Shown: positions 44,560 through 57,173 of the stretch, one piece after another
Layout of the letters: every line of letters starts with the position of its first letter
How positions within the stretch are numbered: position 1 is the stretch's first letter
Source of the DNA: Isoetes taiwanensis
Lineage: Eukaryota > Streptophyta > Lycopodiopsida > Isoetales > Isoetaceae
NCBI GenBank assembly: GCA_021234155.1
Contig: JAJEKV010000322.1
Span: forward strand, 250,001 to 314,000
Direction: 5' to 3'
Length of the DNA: 64,000 nucleotides
Made by a program: the position numbers and the translations under genes
The notes under the pieces: model-generated
What the model saw: only the letters and a program-made list of their open reading frames with translations
The model's database searches: none
Told to the model about the DNA's origin: nothing

Positions 44560-45900
44560 GTTCCATGATCTCTTCCAGATGAGATCAAGCAGCTCCCTCC
44601 TTATAGGGGAGTCGAAAAGCAGATAGCACTAACCCGAACAAAGCCAACAAGCAAGGCTCCATATAGAATGACAACACGAGTTGCCGGAGCTGAAGAAGCA
44701 AGCTGCAGGAGCCGCTTGACCTAGGTTTCATTAGACCTAGTGTCTCACCGCTTGGAGCGCCCATTCTTTTGTCAAGAAGAAGGATGGATCCTTGAGGATG
44801 CATAGACTATAGACAGCTTGAATAAGCACACCATTAAGAACAAGTACGCTTCCCAAGATCGCAGACGACTTGATGGATCAGCTCCAAGGTGCAAAGATCT
44901 TTCCAAAATCGAATTTAAGGTCGGGGATATCATCGATCAGGATAAAGGAAGAAGATATCCATAAGACCGCCTTAGAACGCCGGGTATGGGCATTATGAGT
45001 TCACGGTAATGCCTTCGCTTATCAAATGCCCCAACGCTCATGAGGCTCATGAACGATATCTTCGTGGAGTTCCCGGACACCTTTGTGATTGTTTTCTTTG
45101 ACGACATTTTGGTGTATAGCAGATCCCTTTGAAGAGCACGCACAACACTTGAGAAGAGTGCTAGAGAAGTTGAAGAGGCACCAGTTGAAAACGCCAAGTT
45201 GTCGGGCGCCACTTCGCAACGTAAAAGGTGGAGTATCTAGGTCATGTGATCTCAGCAGAAGGCATCTCAACGCACCCGCCAAGATTGAGGCCGCCATTCA
45301 AAGGGTCGGGCCAAGAATGTGCATGAAGTCAGAAGTTTCCTCGCCAGCGGTGGTACTACAGAAGTTCGTGGAAGAACTTTGTTAAGATAGCAGCCCCCGC
45401 TAACGCACTCGACGAGGGCGTAGAAGGTGAAAGATTGGGTAGAGCATTGGCACAAGAAAGCCCAAAAGGGGTTTGAACTGTTGAAGGAAGCTTTAACAAC
45501 AGCCCCTGGGGCCTTAACCCCCCGGACCCGGAGAGAAAGATAAGCCGGTAGCAACAGATGCAGTAAGATAGCTAATGGGTGCAAAGGCTTATGCAAGAAG
45601 AGCGGTAGTAGCATATGATTCCGTGAAGATGAACGACGCCGAGACGCCGCCACCCAACGCACGCATCAAGAGTTGCTTAAGGTTGTCGGGCATTAAGAAT
45701 ATGGAGGCATTATTTTGGGAAGGAAGTTCCAATTGACACCGACCATCGAGCCTCCAATATGTATTCACGCTAAACCACACCTTAACTGAGGCAGCCGGAG
45801 ATGGATGGAGTTCCTCGAAGAATATGACTTTCATATAGTCTACAAGCCTGGGAAGCTCAATGTGGTAGCAGATGCGCTTTCAAGGCATCCCCTCGACAAC
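44560..45900 (+). pseudogene. pol: Chromovirus 2 reverse transcriptase and RNase H (broken)
   Basis: RT begins at about LPPYRGVEKQIALTRTKPTS (44,596). It passes a truncated palm region and MRLMNDIFVEFPDTFVIVFF, and reaches the catalytic box FFDDILVYS (45,096-45,120). RNase H ends with [19 protein letters not shown] and VADALSRHP at about 45,803-45,895, collinear with 8942-9040. At least eight frame breaks are scattered through it. Confidence 0.8.
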
Positions 45901-46800
45901 TAGAGTACATTGCAATGCAATTTCGACGCCTCCAAAGAACTTTGGTAAAAGGATTGAAGAGTCCTTGCCAACGGATGTGGATTTCAAGGAAGTATGGGCA
46001 AGCCTTTAAGGAGGCTAGAACAGATAAAGAGCGGGAGGCCTTCAAGCATTATAAGAAGGAAGGCAACCCGTTATACCATAAGAACAAGTTGTGCGAAACC
46101 CAATCATCGTGTAAGGAAGTTGATCCTCCACGACACGCGACAACAGCCCAATAGCTGGCCATGGGATTCATGAAAACATATTTCAAAGCAGCAGCAGCCT
46201 ATTATTGGCCAGGAATGAAGAAGCAAATAGCTCGCTACATCAAGGAATGTCAGCTATGCCGCCAGACGGCTATGGAGCTTCAATCCTGTGGGCATTAGAG
46301 CCATTAGCGGTGCCAAACGCTAAGTGGGAGGTAATCAGATGGATTTCATCACGGGACCCTGGCGACGTGGAGAGGCAAGGATGCCTTAATGGTAGTGGTC
46401 ACAAGTTGTCGAAAATGGCACATTTTGTGCCTTGCGTAACCACGATACAGCCATGGATACAAAAAGCTCTTCACCAAAGAGATTTTCAGCTTCATGGCAT
46501 GCCAAGGGAGATCATCTCCCATTGTGGATCCGGGTTCATGAGTGCCTTTGGCAAGACCTCTTTGCGACGATCCGCACGGCTATCCATGAGCACGCGATAT
46601 CATCCTCGACGGATGGCCGACGGAGCGGACCAACAGGATTTTAGAGGACATGCTACTAAACTATGTCCGAATAAGCAAGGTATGTGGGAAGAATTTATTC
46701 ACTTGGTGGAGTTTGCATACAATAGCACCAAGGTGAATCATCCCAAATGTCGCCGCTTATGATCAATTACGGCTATCGCTGTTTAACTCCGCATTAATTT
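45900..46800 (+). pseudogene. pol: Chromovirus 2 integrase (broken)
   Basis: Collinear with 9040-9965. Includes MKKQIARYIKECQLCRQT, MDFITG, LSKMAHFVPC, GMPREIISHCGSGFMSAF, and MWEEFIHLVEFAYNSTKVN. It has the same S-H-C-G in place of the second catalytic Asp as chromovirus 1. Several one-base deletions. Confidence 0.85.
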
Positions 46801-47400
46801 GGCACAACCCCGCGTCAAAAGTGGAAGTTTCTGGCAGCAGATGTTGGCCGATAAAAAGCAGCCTTGTAGAGGAAGTTCGCGGGCTATTTGCTAGCAGCAA
46901 GAAGTCGCCAAAAGAGCATCGCCGACAAGCATCGAACAAAGAAGAGAGTTCAAGTTGAGATGATGTTTGGCTCAAGATCAAGGTGAAGCAGCGGTCAGAT
47001 CGGCAATTGCAAGAAGCTTGCTCCAAGGTGGGCTGGACCTTCAGAATAGTCGAAACTAGGGCAATCAAGCCTACAAGCCAGACTTGCCAAAGACACCTAA
47101 AGATTCATAAGGTCTTCCACGTGAGTTTGCCGAAGAGGCATACCCCAAATCCGCACGGTCTTGATTCGCCAACGCCGTTGGAAATGACGGAGGAACAAAA
47201 CCGGAAATAGTTCCGCACTGATTCTTGATAAAGCTTTCAAAGAAAACGAGGAGATCGTAATTCCTCCAAGATTTGGTCAAGTGGAAACACTTTACCGCTG
47301 GAAGACGCGACATGGGTACTTAAGAAAGATTTAGTAAAGCAAGCATCTACGTTTATGGAGCAATGGGGACGGCAAGGTCATCTCAAGAAATCGGCTCGTG
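46800..47400 (+). pseudogene. Chromovirus 2 integrase tail and chromodomain (broken)
   Basis: Collinear with 9965-10,600: HLKIHKVFHVSLPKRHTPNP (about 47,096-47,155), then a frameshifted chromodomain around 47,220-47,350 ('ggtcaagtggaaacactt', 'gaagacgcgacatgggtac'). Confidence 0.75.
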
Positions 47401-48268
47401 CATGTCGATTTGTGTAGGTTAATTCTTGTATAGTTAAGATTAATCCACGATGCCACCCACGCTTAGTATGATGGGTCGACGCGTTGTCACCGATGATGGG
47501 ACCACGGTGATCTCTAGGGTGTGGTGTAATGTCAATGTAGGCATGACCGCGTCGCTTTGGGCGAGTGGAAGGTAGATTAGAAAGTCTACTTGTCCCACGG
47601 AAGTAGACGACCTCTAGAGAAAGGAGGTCATTGAGGAATGCATTCATAGGAAAAGCACCTTTAGCCCCATATATGCTTTGATAGGAGGAATCTATCCTTT
47701 TTGGCCCCACGCCAGAAGGATATCCTCCACTGGGCAACTAGAGGTGTAGGCATGAGCGCACATAGGCATGTAGGCCGCCTCGCCATAATGGAAGATTCAC
47801 CCTCTTCCTACGAGGAGACTAGCCATGCATCCATGTAGATAGGTGGGTGGTCACCATATAACCAAAAATTTTAATTAATAATTAAATGGTACTAACGTAG
47901 TGTCGACCGCTGTGCCAAGAGAGCCGCCCGAGGGCAAGGAGGTCGAAGTTATTTAAGACTTGCAAACACAAATTTTGTTGGAATGTGTTGCAAGGAAGGA
48001 AGAGTGCCTCGAACGTTAATTTTAAATTTTGATAAACTTAATCGTAATGTTAAGTGAAGTTTGGAGTAAATTGTCTAGTAATATCGTGAATTGATAAGTT
48101 ATTTTCATAATATAATGATGTAATAATGTCATAAAAAATATTACCTTGAGGTAATTGTAATAAAAATGTAAGTATTATAGGAGCATATCGTATGCATCAA
48201 AGTTGATTGCAAAGTTAGGAAGATTCCAAGGTGGGGAGAACCACCCATGCCGGGACAAAGATCATTTC

Positions 48269-48281
48269 AAGGTGGGGAGAA
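48269..48281 (+). promoter_or_regulatory. Polypurine tract of chromovirus 2
   Basis: aaggtggggagaa before TGTGACGTT; identical to 13,239-13,251. Confidence 0.85.
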
Positions 48282-50083
48282 TGTGACGTTTCCAAAGACA
48301 AGATACCCCGGGACGTATATTGTCGCCCGCCACGCCGCATTACCGCCACCCCGATTGACGTGTACGCCAACGTATAGCCAAGTGGGTAGCCCTAGGGGGC
48401 AACTTGCTAGGAATGCGCATTAGTATTAATGTGCACATTTTCCAATGTACACATTAATGTGGGCACACACATTTCCATGTGGCCACTTGATGCCAAGTGG
48501 GCCATACCCATAGAGCAATTAATGTGCACATTTTCCAATGTACACATTCATTAATGTGCACACATTTCCATGTGAGCACATTTGGGTGCACACATTTCCA
48601 TGTGGGCACATTTGGCCACCTAGCCTTAAAGGCAAGTGGGCCCATTACCAATTATCCCACATGCCAAAAGGGGATAATTGGAAACCCTAGCCACCCCCTT
48701 GTCTATATAGGGTTGGAAACCCTAACTAAACTAATTTTCGATTTTGGGGTTTTGAACTGCTTTGGTCTGCCTCAACGGCCAAAACCGCATCCCACTCGAC
48801 TGGGAGAATCGCAACCTTAGTTTCTCTAGATTCGAAGCCGCCGCCAGGATGGTTAGAGCTCAGTCGAGGAGTCTCTCAAGGATCGGGTATTTGGCCAATT
48901 AGATAGTCTAAACCCCTTTTTAGTCATTGAATCAAGAGGGTTTAGCCTATTAAGTTGCCCATAGCAGCCCCTCTAGAACTCTAGATAGTAGATTCTAACT
49001 AAAGAACCTAACTCTATGATATAGATTAGATCTTGTTCTTTAGTTCTTCCTGCGGGATGTACATGGATGATGTATCTCTGTGAACTCCTTGTATTGGGAA
49101 GGGGGTAGAGACCTAAAGCTTTTGTAGTTGATGCCCTAGAGTAGCCTCTCTAGCACACCGGAAGGCGGCGGACCTGCACAATAGCCCTTTGTGTTGTGTT
49201 CTTAGGGGTCGAACGGTTGATAAGGGTGGTCGTGTCCATAGCGGTTGCTCTCTCGGGATGTAAAGTCTACCCGGAGAGCACCGCAGACTAGCACTTTAAT
49301 ACTCGGGGACTGCGCACCCCCGAGTATGAGTTCGACACCCGTTGGGGATAAGAAGTCGCGGCCGGCGACGGTGCCACCGGGGGTTACTGGCCGAGGTCCC
49401 GCGCGCTGGTGGTTGCCGGGCACGTGGGTGGGCCCGGTCGCGGTGGTAGTTCCCTTCAAGTGGGTTAAAGTCGAAGTACGGACGGTTGGTGTCCTCTAGT
49501 CCGGCACTGCTATGGTATTGATCATCCGGTGGGAGAGAAACCTCCCTACCGCCTCATCGGTCCAGGGAGATGTAACCCGGCTATAGCCCCTTTGGCTATG
49601 ATCCCGCAGCTACCGTCCCAACCCCGAAGTTCTTCAACCTATCTCAAAGTGCACGCTAGGAGGGCGGATGGAGTGGACAACCCTATGCCATGTTCTTATG
49701 CCAGCCAAATCCATTGCCATGAATTTCATGCGCAATGAACTCCGGAGACCCAAGCGGGCCGTCATCTCTTTGAGTCCGAGCCTTGGGTAGGATCCCTATG
49801 TGATGTGCCGATCTTTGTCTATGCAGATATGTGGAGGACCATCCTTTCGTGATGGTCATATGATGTTGATGTATGTGCTAATCGACATGTATGTTTACGC
49901 CTCAAGCAGCCTAGGTAGGCCCCGAGGGGAGGCGGGGTGTAATGACCCTTCCACTCTTTCCCACCGAACCCGCCACGGTTGCGGTGTCACGTGGAGGGCC
50001 CTGTATTAGCATGGAGCTGGTATGGGGGATGAACTCCTGTTTGTATACGGTGAGGGCACCGTATGCGAGTAGGGGACGTCACA
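48282..50083 (+). repeat. 3' LTR of chromovirus 2
   Basis: TGTGACGTTTCC to GGGGACGTCACA (1,802 bp), with inverted ends TGTGACG/CGTCACA. Followed by TTGTC, the duplication seen before the 5' LTR. Confidence 0.93.
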
Positions 50084-50088
50084 TTGTC
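50084..50088 (+). repeat. Target site duplication, right copy (TTGTC)
   Basis: Matches 36,465-36,469. Confidence 0.9.
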
Positions 50089-50511
50089 CGTATTGGCTAC
50101 TATGACTTTGATCCACATGTGGATTACCCATTCTTGGTGGTGCATAATTTCTTCTAAAGGATGGGACTCAAATAGGGCATATGAGTTTGTGAAAGCAGAA
50201 GTCTATGAAAATCTTGTACTTTGCATAAGTTTGAAAAGGAAGAGGAAAAAAGATGGCTCTTTGCCTGGTGTGTTGCAACTAATGTAAAGTCCATATTGCA
50301 TGTACGTACACAAGGTTACAATTGAATTGAATTGATTTTTATCATCCACGGAGACCAATTGGCCTATGGGACCCAAACAAGAAATTTAACAAGCATATTA
50401 CTGCTAGGATTAAAAAACTCCCATCTTGGAGGGTTTAGGCAATAGGTATGCTGAGAGACTGTTGTCATATATCATTGAACAGGTGCCCTTGAAGTGGCAA
50501 TATGCCCGCAC

Positions 50512-50694
50512 TCAGTTCTCAAAGTCACCAGTATCCCAAAGCTTGTTGAGGAAGCAAGCATCTAGGTATTGCTGCAGCTGATGGTGGTCGTCTTCTGTTT
50601 CAACTTGGATGTATGCTCTTGTACGTCCCATCTGGAGAAAAAGGCCCGTCATTAGGGCGGATTTGGGGTCTGAAAATGGCCTCCTATCAGCCAT
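50512..50694 (-). pseudogene. Exon-like frame, unrecognised
   Basis: 60 codons, with MGRTRAYIQVETEDDHHQLQ and CFLNKLWDTGDFEN. Normal amino-acid mix, acidic, no motif I can name. It ends at the left edge of a 0.5 kb direct repeat. It might be a captured exon or chance. Confidence 0.2.
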
Positions 50695-51190
50695 TCCACG
50701 TCATATTTCCGCTCCCTTTTTCCCATGCCACCTAGAATACCAAACTCTCATAATTACAGATTTGCTTGGAATACTCTTCCGGAATAAGGGGGATTGCACA
50801 TTCATGGCCATATGTATTTAATTCGATTTGGTTGTCGACGGACCGATGCAACACGCGCGCTTCTAAAATGCCACTTGCATTATAGCATACCGCAACTCAT
50901 GACGGTGTCTCTTGGTAAGCGTATGGCGTACACCGCCTTCTACATTTCAAAAGTTGAATGTGTAGGTTGAAGCTTTGTATCAGATCAGACTTTTCATTTC
51001 GAGGGGCTAAGGGTCGCCTTTAACCGATCTTCACTTCATCCTAATACAAGCTTCCCGCCCCTACAATTCCAAATTTGAATTTGCTTAATGTATAAAAGCA
51101 TGGATTGTAGGAGAATGGACTTTTCGATTTCCATATGCACGTTGTAAATTTCAAAAACGGTTAGTACGGACGTTCGCTCACACACGGTTT
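50676..51190 (+). repeat. Dispersed direct repeat, copy 1
   Basis: Shares long blocks with 52,636-53,190: 'aatggcctcctatc', 'cattatagcatacc', 'caactcatgacggtgtctct', 'cttcccgcccctacaatt', 'gcatggattgtaggagaatg'. Confidence 0.85.
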
Positions 51191-51448
51191 TTAATTGTGT
51201 TGGGGCATAAAAATACCACACCTTGATTTCAAGGCCGACGATCTACACAAAGATGGAAGTTGCTTGTTGTCAAATTAAACTTAAACACAAGTGAGGTTCG
51301 GAACTTACGTGGTTTTCTCGAGGAGGGTTTGAGTGTTTTTTTAAACCCAATTATCGACATAGTGTGACGAAAGCATCTTGGTATTAAATAGTATGTTAAA
51401 TTCGAATTATATCGGTGTTCATTTTCGTGTTAAACTCAAATCATATAG

Positions 51449-51557
51449 GTTTAGGAATAAGGTTAAAAAAGGAAGATATTGGCTATTTAGGAATAAGGTT
51501 AAAAAGGAAGATATTGGATATTTAGGTATAAGGTTAAAAAGGGAAGATATTAGATAT
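51449..51557 (+). repeat. Three tandem 36-bp units
   Basis: Unit: tttaggaataaggttaaaaa plus ggaagatattgg and 3-4 more bases; three copies with few changes. Confidence 0.9.
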
Positions 51558-51746
51558 GGCTCAAATTTTCAGATATGCACATAATGGCATGTAATGATGG
51601 TTGATAGGACTGGAATACCTAATCACTCCTACGATTTTCCACGCCTAATCCAGCCTATATCTATTCCAGCCTAGATTGGCCCATTCTCCCCAATCTCCGC
51701 CCAATCTTTGCTAGATCCTCCCGCCCAATTTCTCTAGTCCATCGCC

Positions 51747-52077
51747 ATGAAGAGATCAGCTACGCGGAAGAGCGGGAGGTGCCCTCCAAGAGGCGCCCTA
51801 TTACGGCTGGAAGAGGTGTTCCCTCCCAGCCCCTCCACGCCCACGCTGCTTTTCAATGCCTCGATTCCTCGATTTCTCCGACGAGGAATCGAGAATGAGG
51901 AATCGAGGAAATTTCGAGCAGGAGTTCATCACGTGTGTTCTTGAAGGTCGGATAGGAGATTCTTGAGAGAAAATGAGTATTCACCGGCGAGAAGAAGCCG
52001 AAGATGATGAAGAAGATGAAGAAGTTGAAGACTTAATCTGGCCGGGTTTCGAGGAGCTCATGGCGTTAGTTCATGGT
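51747..52077 (+). other. GC-rich exon-like segment, unrecognised
   Basis: Contains a 65-codon frame (51,747-51,944, MKRSATRKSGRCPPRGALL) and then a second start at 51,974 giving MSIHRREEAEDDEEDEEVED and LIWPGFEELMALVHG, ending at a possible splice donor (catg|gtacatgc). It looks like a captured first exon with an acidic tract. No family recognised. Confidence 0.3.
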
Positions 52078-52635
52078 ACATGCATGTTTTCTTTCTTTTC
52101 TTAAGCATTCAACTAACGGTTATTTCTTTTTTTTTTTTGCGATGATGAAGCGGATGAATGAAATTTGTTAGGGCAGAGCACCTCTTATTTTTTTTCCTTG
52201 TTCTTAGTCGAGCTTGCCTCCAAATTCTTACCATATGACTGCAAGCCTCGGCTTTTTTTTGTTGTGAATAGGTGAAGCCTCCAGGGCATTTAAATTTACA
52301 AAATGATGTAAAGCCATACTACCATAAAAATTTTGAATGTAAAAAGTTTTTGCTTCTAATTCCATTTGAATACCTAACTTGTTTTTAATCGTACATGTGT
52401 TACCACTCTTAAGTACATAAGTCATCATCCCTTTTCAAAGAGCATATTATTTTTCAAGGATCACACCAAGCTTAATAGTACATATGTAACAAAAATGGAA
52501 CACACTAAATTGCATCGTGGTGATCCACTTTCTTATTTGTTGTCAAATTAAAACTAAACACAAGTCCCTCGCCAATAGTCTCCCATTTGCATATAAAATA
52601 TCTATCATTCCAAGTTATATTATGTTTTATGAACT

Positions 52636-53190
52636 AAAATGGCCTCCTATCGCCCATTCCACGTCATATTTCGCCCCTTTTTTCCCCGTCCGATTTGCTT
52701 GGAATATTCTCCTAATAAGGGGAATCGTGATATCTATGTAGCCATATGTATTTAATTCTCTTGTTGTCGACAGATTGACGCAACACTTGGCGCTTCTAAA
52801 AGCCACTTGCATTATAGCATACCTAAGCAACTCATGACGGTGTCTCTTGGTTTGTCGATACCAATCATGCGCATCACCGATTCTTGTCTTGCCCTATTTT
52901 CATTTAGAGTCCATTCCCGCCTTCTACATTTCAAAATTTGAATGTGTAGGTTGAAGCTTTGTATTAGACTTTCGTTTTCGAGAAGGGCCGCGATTGCTTC
53001 TTTAAAAGTTCGTGAACAGGGATCTTTACTTCATCCCAATATGGGGCTTCCCGCCCCTACAATTCGAATTTTGAATTTGCTTTTTTGTATAAAAGCATGG
53101 ATTGTAGGAGAATGGACTTTTTTCCATATGCACGCTACCAAATTTCAAAAAACGAGGTTAATACTGACCGAGCCTCAAACGGCTTATCTT
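52636..53190 (+). repeat. Dispersed direct repeat, copy 2
   Basis: See 50,676-51,190. About 2 kb apart and in the same orientation, so they could be LTR-like ends of an unclassified element, but TG...CA ends and a primer site are not apparent. Confidence 0.85.
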
Positions 53191-53626
53191 TGGCCGGGCA
53201 TACAAATTGTACACATTCATTTCGCTACCGCATGCGATCCACGCTGTATGGAAGCTCCAAATGATGTGTGAATAAGGATCCAACTAACTCAGGAATATGC
53301 TCCAGTCTTCAATCGCAAAAGAGGTCTAAAAAAATAAGAACTTAGACCTCGACATGTTGCCTTGCGTGCTCAAAAAGTGTCGACATCCGGGCGGATGGCG
53401 CTTTATATCCATTGATATTGGAGGGCGTGAAACCATCATTTTGGGACGCTTCAAGTTTAGTCCGATTTTGTGGTGACTAACTCGCCTCTTGGGATATTGT
53501 GAGAGATTGAGAGAGGATGAAGGCATTCGGAATCGAATACGCTCCTTGAGATGAGCCGCTTCCGATTGTCACAAGAGAATTATAACTTAAAAACCAGCTT
53601 TTTTTTCAATTCATTACTCCACCGCG

Positions 53627-55113
53627 GATGAAGGAAAGGAATGACGCTTGGGGAGGGAAACTTTTGAGATACGCTTTGGAGAAGTCCAAATTGGTGATAG
53701 GGCAGCTGCAAGAAAAGATCCAAGAGCTCGAAAAGAGCAAACTTTGGGCTTCAATGTAGGTTAAAGAATTTTGAAGAAAACACCCTTTGGCTTGAGAAAG
53801 GAAGAAGCATTATCGAACCGATAGAGGAACCCAAGTTTGATCAGGTGCATTCAGACCAGCAGGTCACGACTCACAAGGTCCGCTTACAACACTAGCAAAG
53901 GGCGTTAAGATCCGGGGAAACTAGAAGCAATCTTGGTTACGTGAGTGAAGAACCTATGACGCATCAGGAGATAGTGGACATGATTTGTCAGCCCTACAAC
54001 TCTCCTCTCAAGAAGATGGTATTGGAAATGGTACTAGGGGAGATCTACAAGAAGTTAGGAAGCTTATGATGTACAGACCGCTTGTGATGATGTAGGCACG
54101 AGGTTTGGTTATCTTGTTCTTCATTCAAGCCATTCCACGGGCCGTTGAAAAGAATGGGCACAAAAAGTATTCGCTCCACGCCCACAAATTGTCGAGAATA
54201 CAAGGGTTACTAGGACAAAGATGGTGTATGCCATATTAGGAGAGATGCACCACGTTGAATGTGCGGTCCGGCCATAGCCATAAAAGATAAGAATGGCAAG
54301 GATTGTTGTGATATAGTTGGAATGAATGAACGAATAATCTTTGGGTTGACCTGGTTACTCTCTTACAATTCCTTTGTCAAATATTATGACTTAACAGTTC
54401 TGAAAAACTAATGGTGAGATTGAAGTTTGCATAAAATTTGATGAAATGGAACCTGACCAAGTTTGAGAAGTATGAGAGGGTATCCGTTGTCATCATGAAT
54501 AGAGCAATTGAGAATGCAATTGCACATGCTAAATCAAAGAGCAACAAGAATAACAAAAAGATGTAGAGGTGACTCGACGAGGGAGAAGAAGCGCATGAAA
54601 AAATGGTTCTCATGTCAATCAAGATGACACACGGTGGTTGTGGTCTCTTTAAAGTTCGTAAAGAAACCCACTCTAGGTTTTGAAATGGGTGTTCAATCAA
54701 ACCGACATCCCGAAGTCTAATATCTAGATTCGAGGGAGGGGAAAATTGCAAGTAGATCACTATGGATCTTACAAAGTAATTTTTCACTTGGCGCCCGATT
54801 TAAAAACCGAGAAAGCAATGTACAACATAAGTGGAGGAGGACAAGGAACATGCAAAAGTTGTCCAGATCGCAATCATGCAAGGAAGTCGGCATCGGGAAG
54901 ACTGCTTCAACCTTGTCCCTTAACCAAGCAAATGCTCCTAATAGAGGAGAAGAAGATCCCAAGTTCCATGGCATTTTCCCCATTCCATTAGAGAGGGTTC
55001 ATATGCACTTTGCACGGCTTTTTGTGAGAATCATCGACAAGATGATATTTTTGAGTCCGCAGAGATTCGCGGTGGAACATTTCAGACAAGAAGAGAAGAG
55101 AGGAAGGAATTAG
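53627..55113 (+). pseudogene. Broken coding-like region, unrecognised
   Basis: Starts with MKERNDAWGGKLLRYALEKS and a coiled coil (GQLQEKIQELEKSKLWASM). Scattered fragments in three frames follow: PMTHQEIVDMICQPYNSP, LEMVLGEIYKKLGSL, QVDHYGSYKVIFHLAPDLKT, and VRIIDKMIFLSPQRFAVEHF. Frame shifts and stops separate them. It looks like a real but degraded (or mis-assembled) gene; I cannot name it. Confidence 0.35.
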
Positions 55114-55169
55114 GGAGAGTTGAACATGTTCTATCGTATCGTTTGTGTTTGCATGGTGGCAATGTAAGA

Positions 55170-57173
55170 CTAGTAATGGTACTGGGCCGTTGTCGGCATG
55201 TTGGGAAACCTCGTAGAACTAAAATATATTCATCTCGGACTCCTTTTCATAAATATAATAGAATAGAAACCAAGTCCAAAGATTGTCCGGGCTATAATAG
55301 GTTTTGTATATTCAACACCCTTCCCTTTCCGTTGTCTCTTGCTCTATCCCATGTTTCCTTATTTCATCATTCTCTTTACCCTTTCTTTTTCCCTTTTCCC
55401 TTATTCCTATTTTTCCCTACACGTCTTCTTTTCCCCTTCTCCTTTTTTTTCCCTTTTTTTTAACTCCTTCTCCCCCTTCCATTCCCTTCTCTTTCAGCTT
55501 TTCTTTTTTCCTTTTCCTTTTTTTTTTTTTCAATGGACTTTTTCCCTTTCCTTTGAGCACCTAAAAGGGAAAGAAAAAGAAAGGGAGAAAAAAAGGAAGG
55601 AAAAGACATGCGAAAAGGAAAAGGGTGAGGGACAAAATAAGGGAAAAGAAAAAGGGAAAGGAGGAAAAGGAAGAAAAAAAGGCAACGAAAAAAAATGAAG
55701 ACGAAAAAGGGTGGGACGGAAGGGAAAAAGGGGAAGATAAGAATGGTGGAGAGAGGGAAAAAGGGCATGGAAAAATAGAAAGGGAAGGAAAAAGGAAAAA
55801 GGAGGCTTAAAAAGGGAAAACGGCACGAGGAAAAGGAGAGGGAAATGAGAGAGGAAGGAGAAAAGGGCAACGAGAAGAGGAAAAGTGTGAGGAAAGGAAA
55901 AAAAAAAGAAAGGAAAAAGAGATGGAAAAAGGGAAAAGGAAAAGCTTAAAAGCAAAAAGAGAAATCAGAAAAACATGGAATAGAAAAAGAGGAAAAGGGA
56001 AAAGGGAAGAGGGTGGGAAAAGGAGGAAAAAGGGCATGTGAAAAGGTGGAAAATGGAATGGAAAAGGTGTGGAAAATGGAAAGAAAAAAGAGAGAAGGGA
56101 AAAAGGGTGGAAAGGAAAGAGGAGGAAATGGGCATGGAAAAGAGAAAAGGATGAAAAAAAGAAGGAAAAGGAAAAAAGGAAATGGGAGGCTAAAAGGGAA
56201 AAGGGAAAGAAAAAGAACACGAGGAATAAGGAGGGAAATGGAAAAGAGGAAGGAAAAAGGGCACCTGAAAAATTGGAAGAGGGAAAGGGTGAGGAAAGGG
56301 TAAAAAATAAAAGGAAAAAAAAGAGCATGGGAAAAGAAAAAAAGAAAAAAAAAAAATAGGGATCGGGAAAAGGGAGGAGGGTAAGGAAAGCGAAGAAAAG
56401 GCAAGTAAAAAAAGTGGAAAAAGGAAATGGAAAAAAATACATGGGAAAAAGGAAAAGGAAAAAAAAAGAAAGGGAAAGGGAAAGGAAAGGGGAAGGAAAG
56501 AGGAAAAGGGCACGGAAAAATAAAAAAGGGTGGGGAAATGATGAAAAAAAGAAGGAAAAGGAAAAGGAAAATGGAGGCGGGGGGAAGGAAAGGAAAAAAA
56601 GGCATGAGAAAAAAAAGGAAGAAGAAATGGAAAAAAAAGAGACATGAGATAAAGAAGAAGAGGGTGAGGAGAGGAAGAAAAACATTAAAAAAAGGGTGGG
56701 GAAAAGGGAATGCAAAAAAAGGGCATGAGAAAAGGAAGGAAAAGAGAAAAGCAAAAAGGAATGGGAAAAGGAAAGGGAAAAACGAGCATGAGAAAATGGG
56801 AAGGGTGGAGAAAAGGTGAAAAGGGAAGGAAAAAGCCGGCCAAAAAAAAGGGAAAAGGGAAAAGGGGAAAATGAGAAGGAGAAAAGGAAGAAAAAGAGGA
56901 GGGAGAAGAGGGTAAAAAAAAAAAAGAGAGAGAAGGAGAAAAGTAAATGTGCAGGGAAAATAAGAAAAGGGGAAAACGAAGTGTAAGAAAATGAGGAAAA
57001 AAGGGATGCAGATAGAGCAAAGGGAAGTTTATCAAATGCACAAAAACTCTTATAGCCTAGCAATGATGGACTTGGTTTCTATTATATTAGATGTATAAAA
57101 TGAGTCCGAAGCCGAATAGGTTTCCATCCACAAATGTTCTTATTTATTTACCAAGAACCGGCACCATTACTAG
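55170..57173. mobile_element. Chimeric Helitron with two 3' ends facing outward
   Basis: The left end is CTAG in A-type (minus) orientation (55,170) followed by a decayed hairpin and A-type flank. About 385 bp of A-type pyrimidine sequence ends near 55,554. From there to 57,173 the sequence is B-type in + orientation (purine-rich), ending caccattaCTAG|T. Both edges carry the A|T insertion context. No 5' terminus is present. Confidence 0.8.

Larger units (their letters stand above)
36470..50083 (+). mobile_element. Chromovirus 2 (Ty3/gypsy), complete boundaries, 13.6 kb
   Basis: Two matching 1.8 kb LTRs, a TTGTC duplication, a tRNA-Met primer site, gag-protease-RT-RNase H-integrase-chromodomain order, and a polypurine tract. 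The element is unusually long because about 4.4 kb between primer site and gag holds two gene-like cassettes with histone folds, four hairpins and TATA boxes. All element frames are broken by many small indels. It is inserted in or beside the LINE remnant. Confidence 0.92.
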
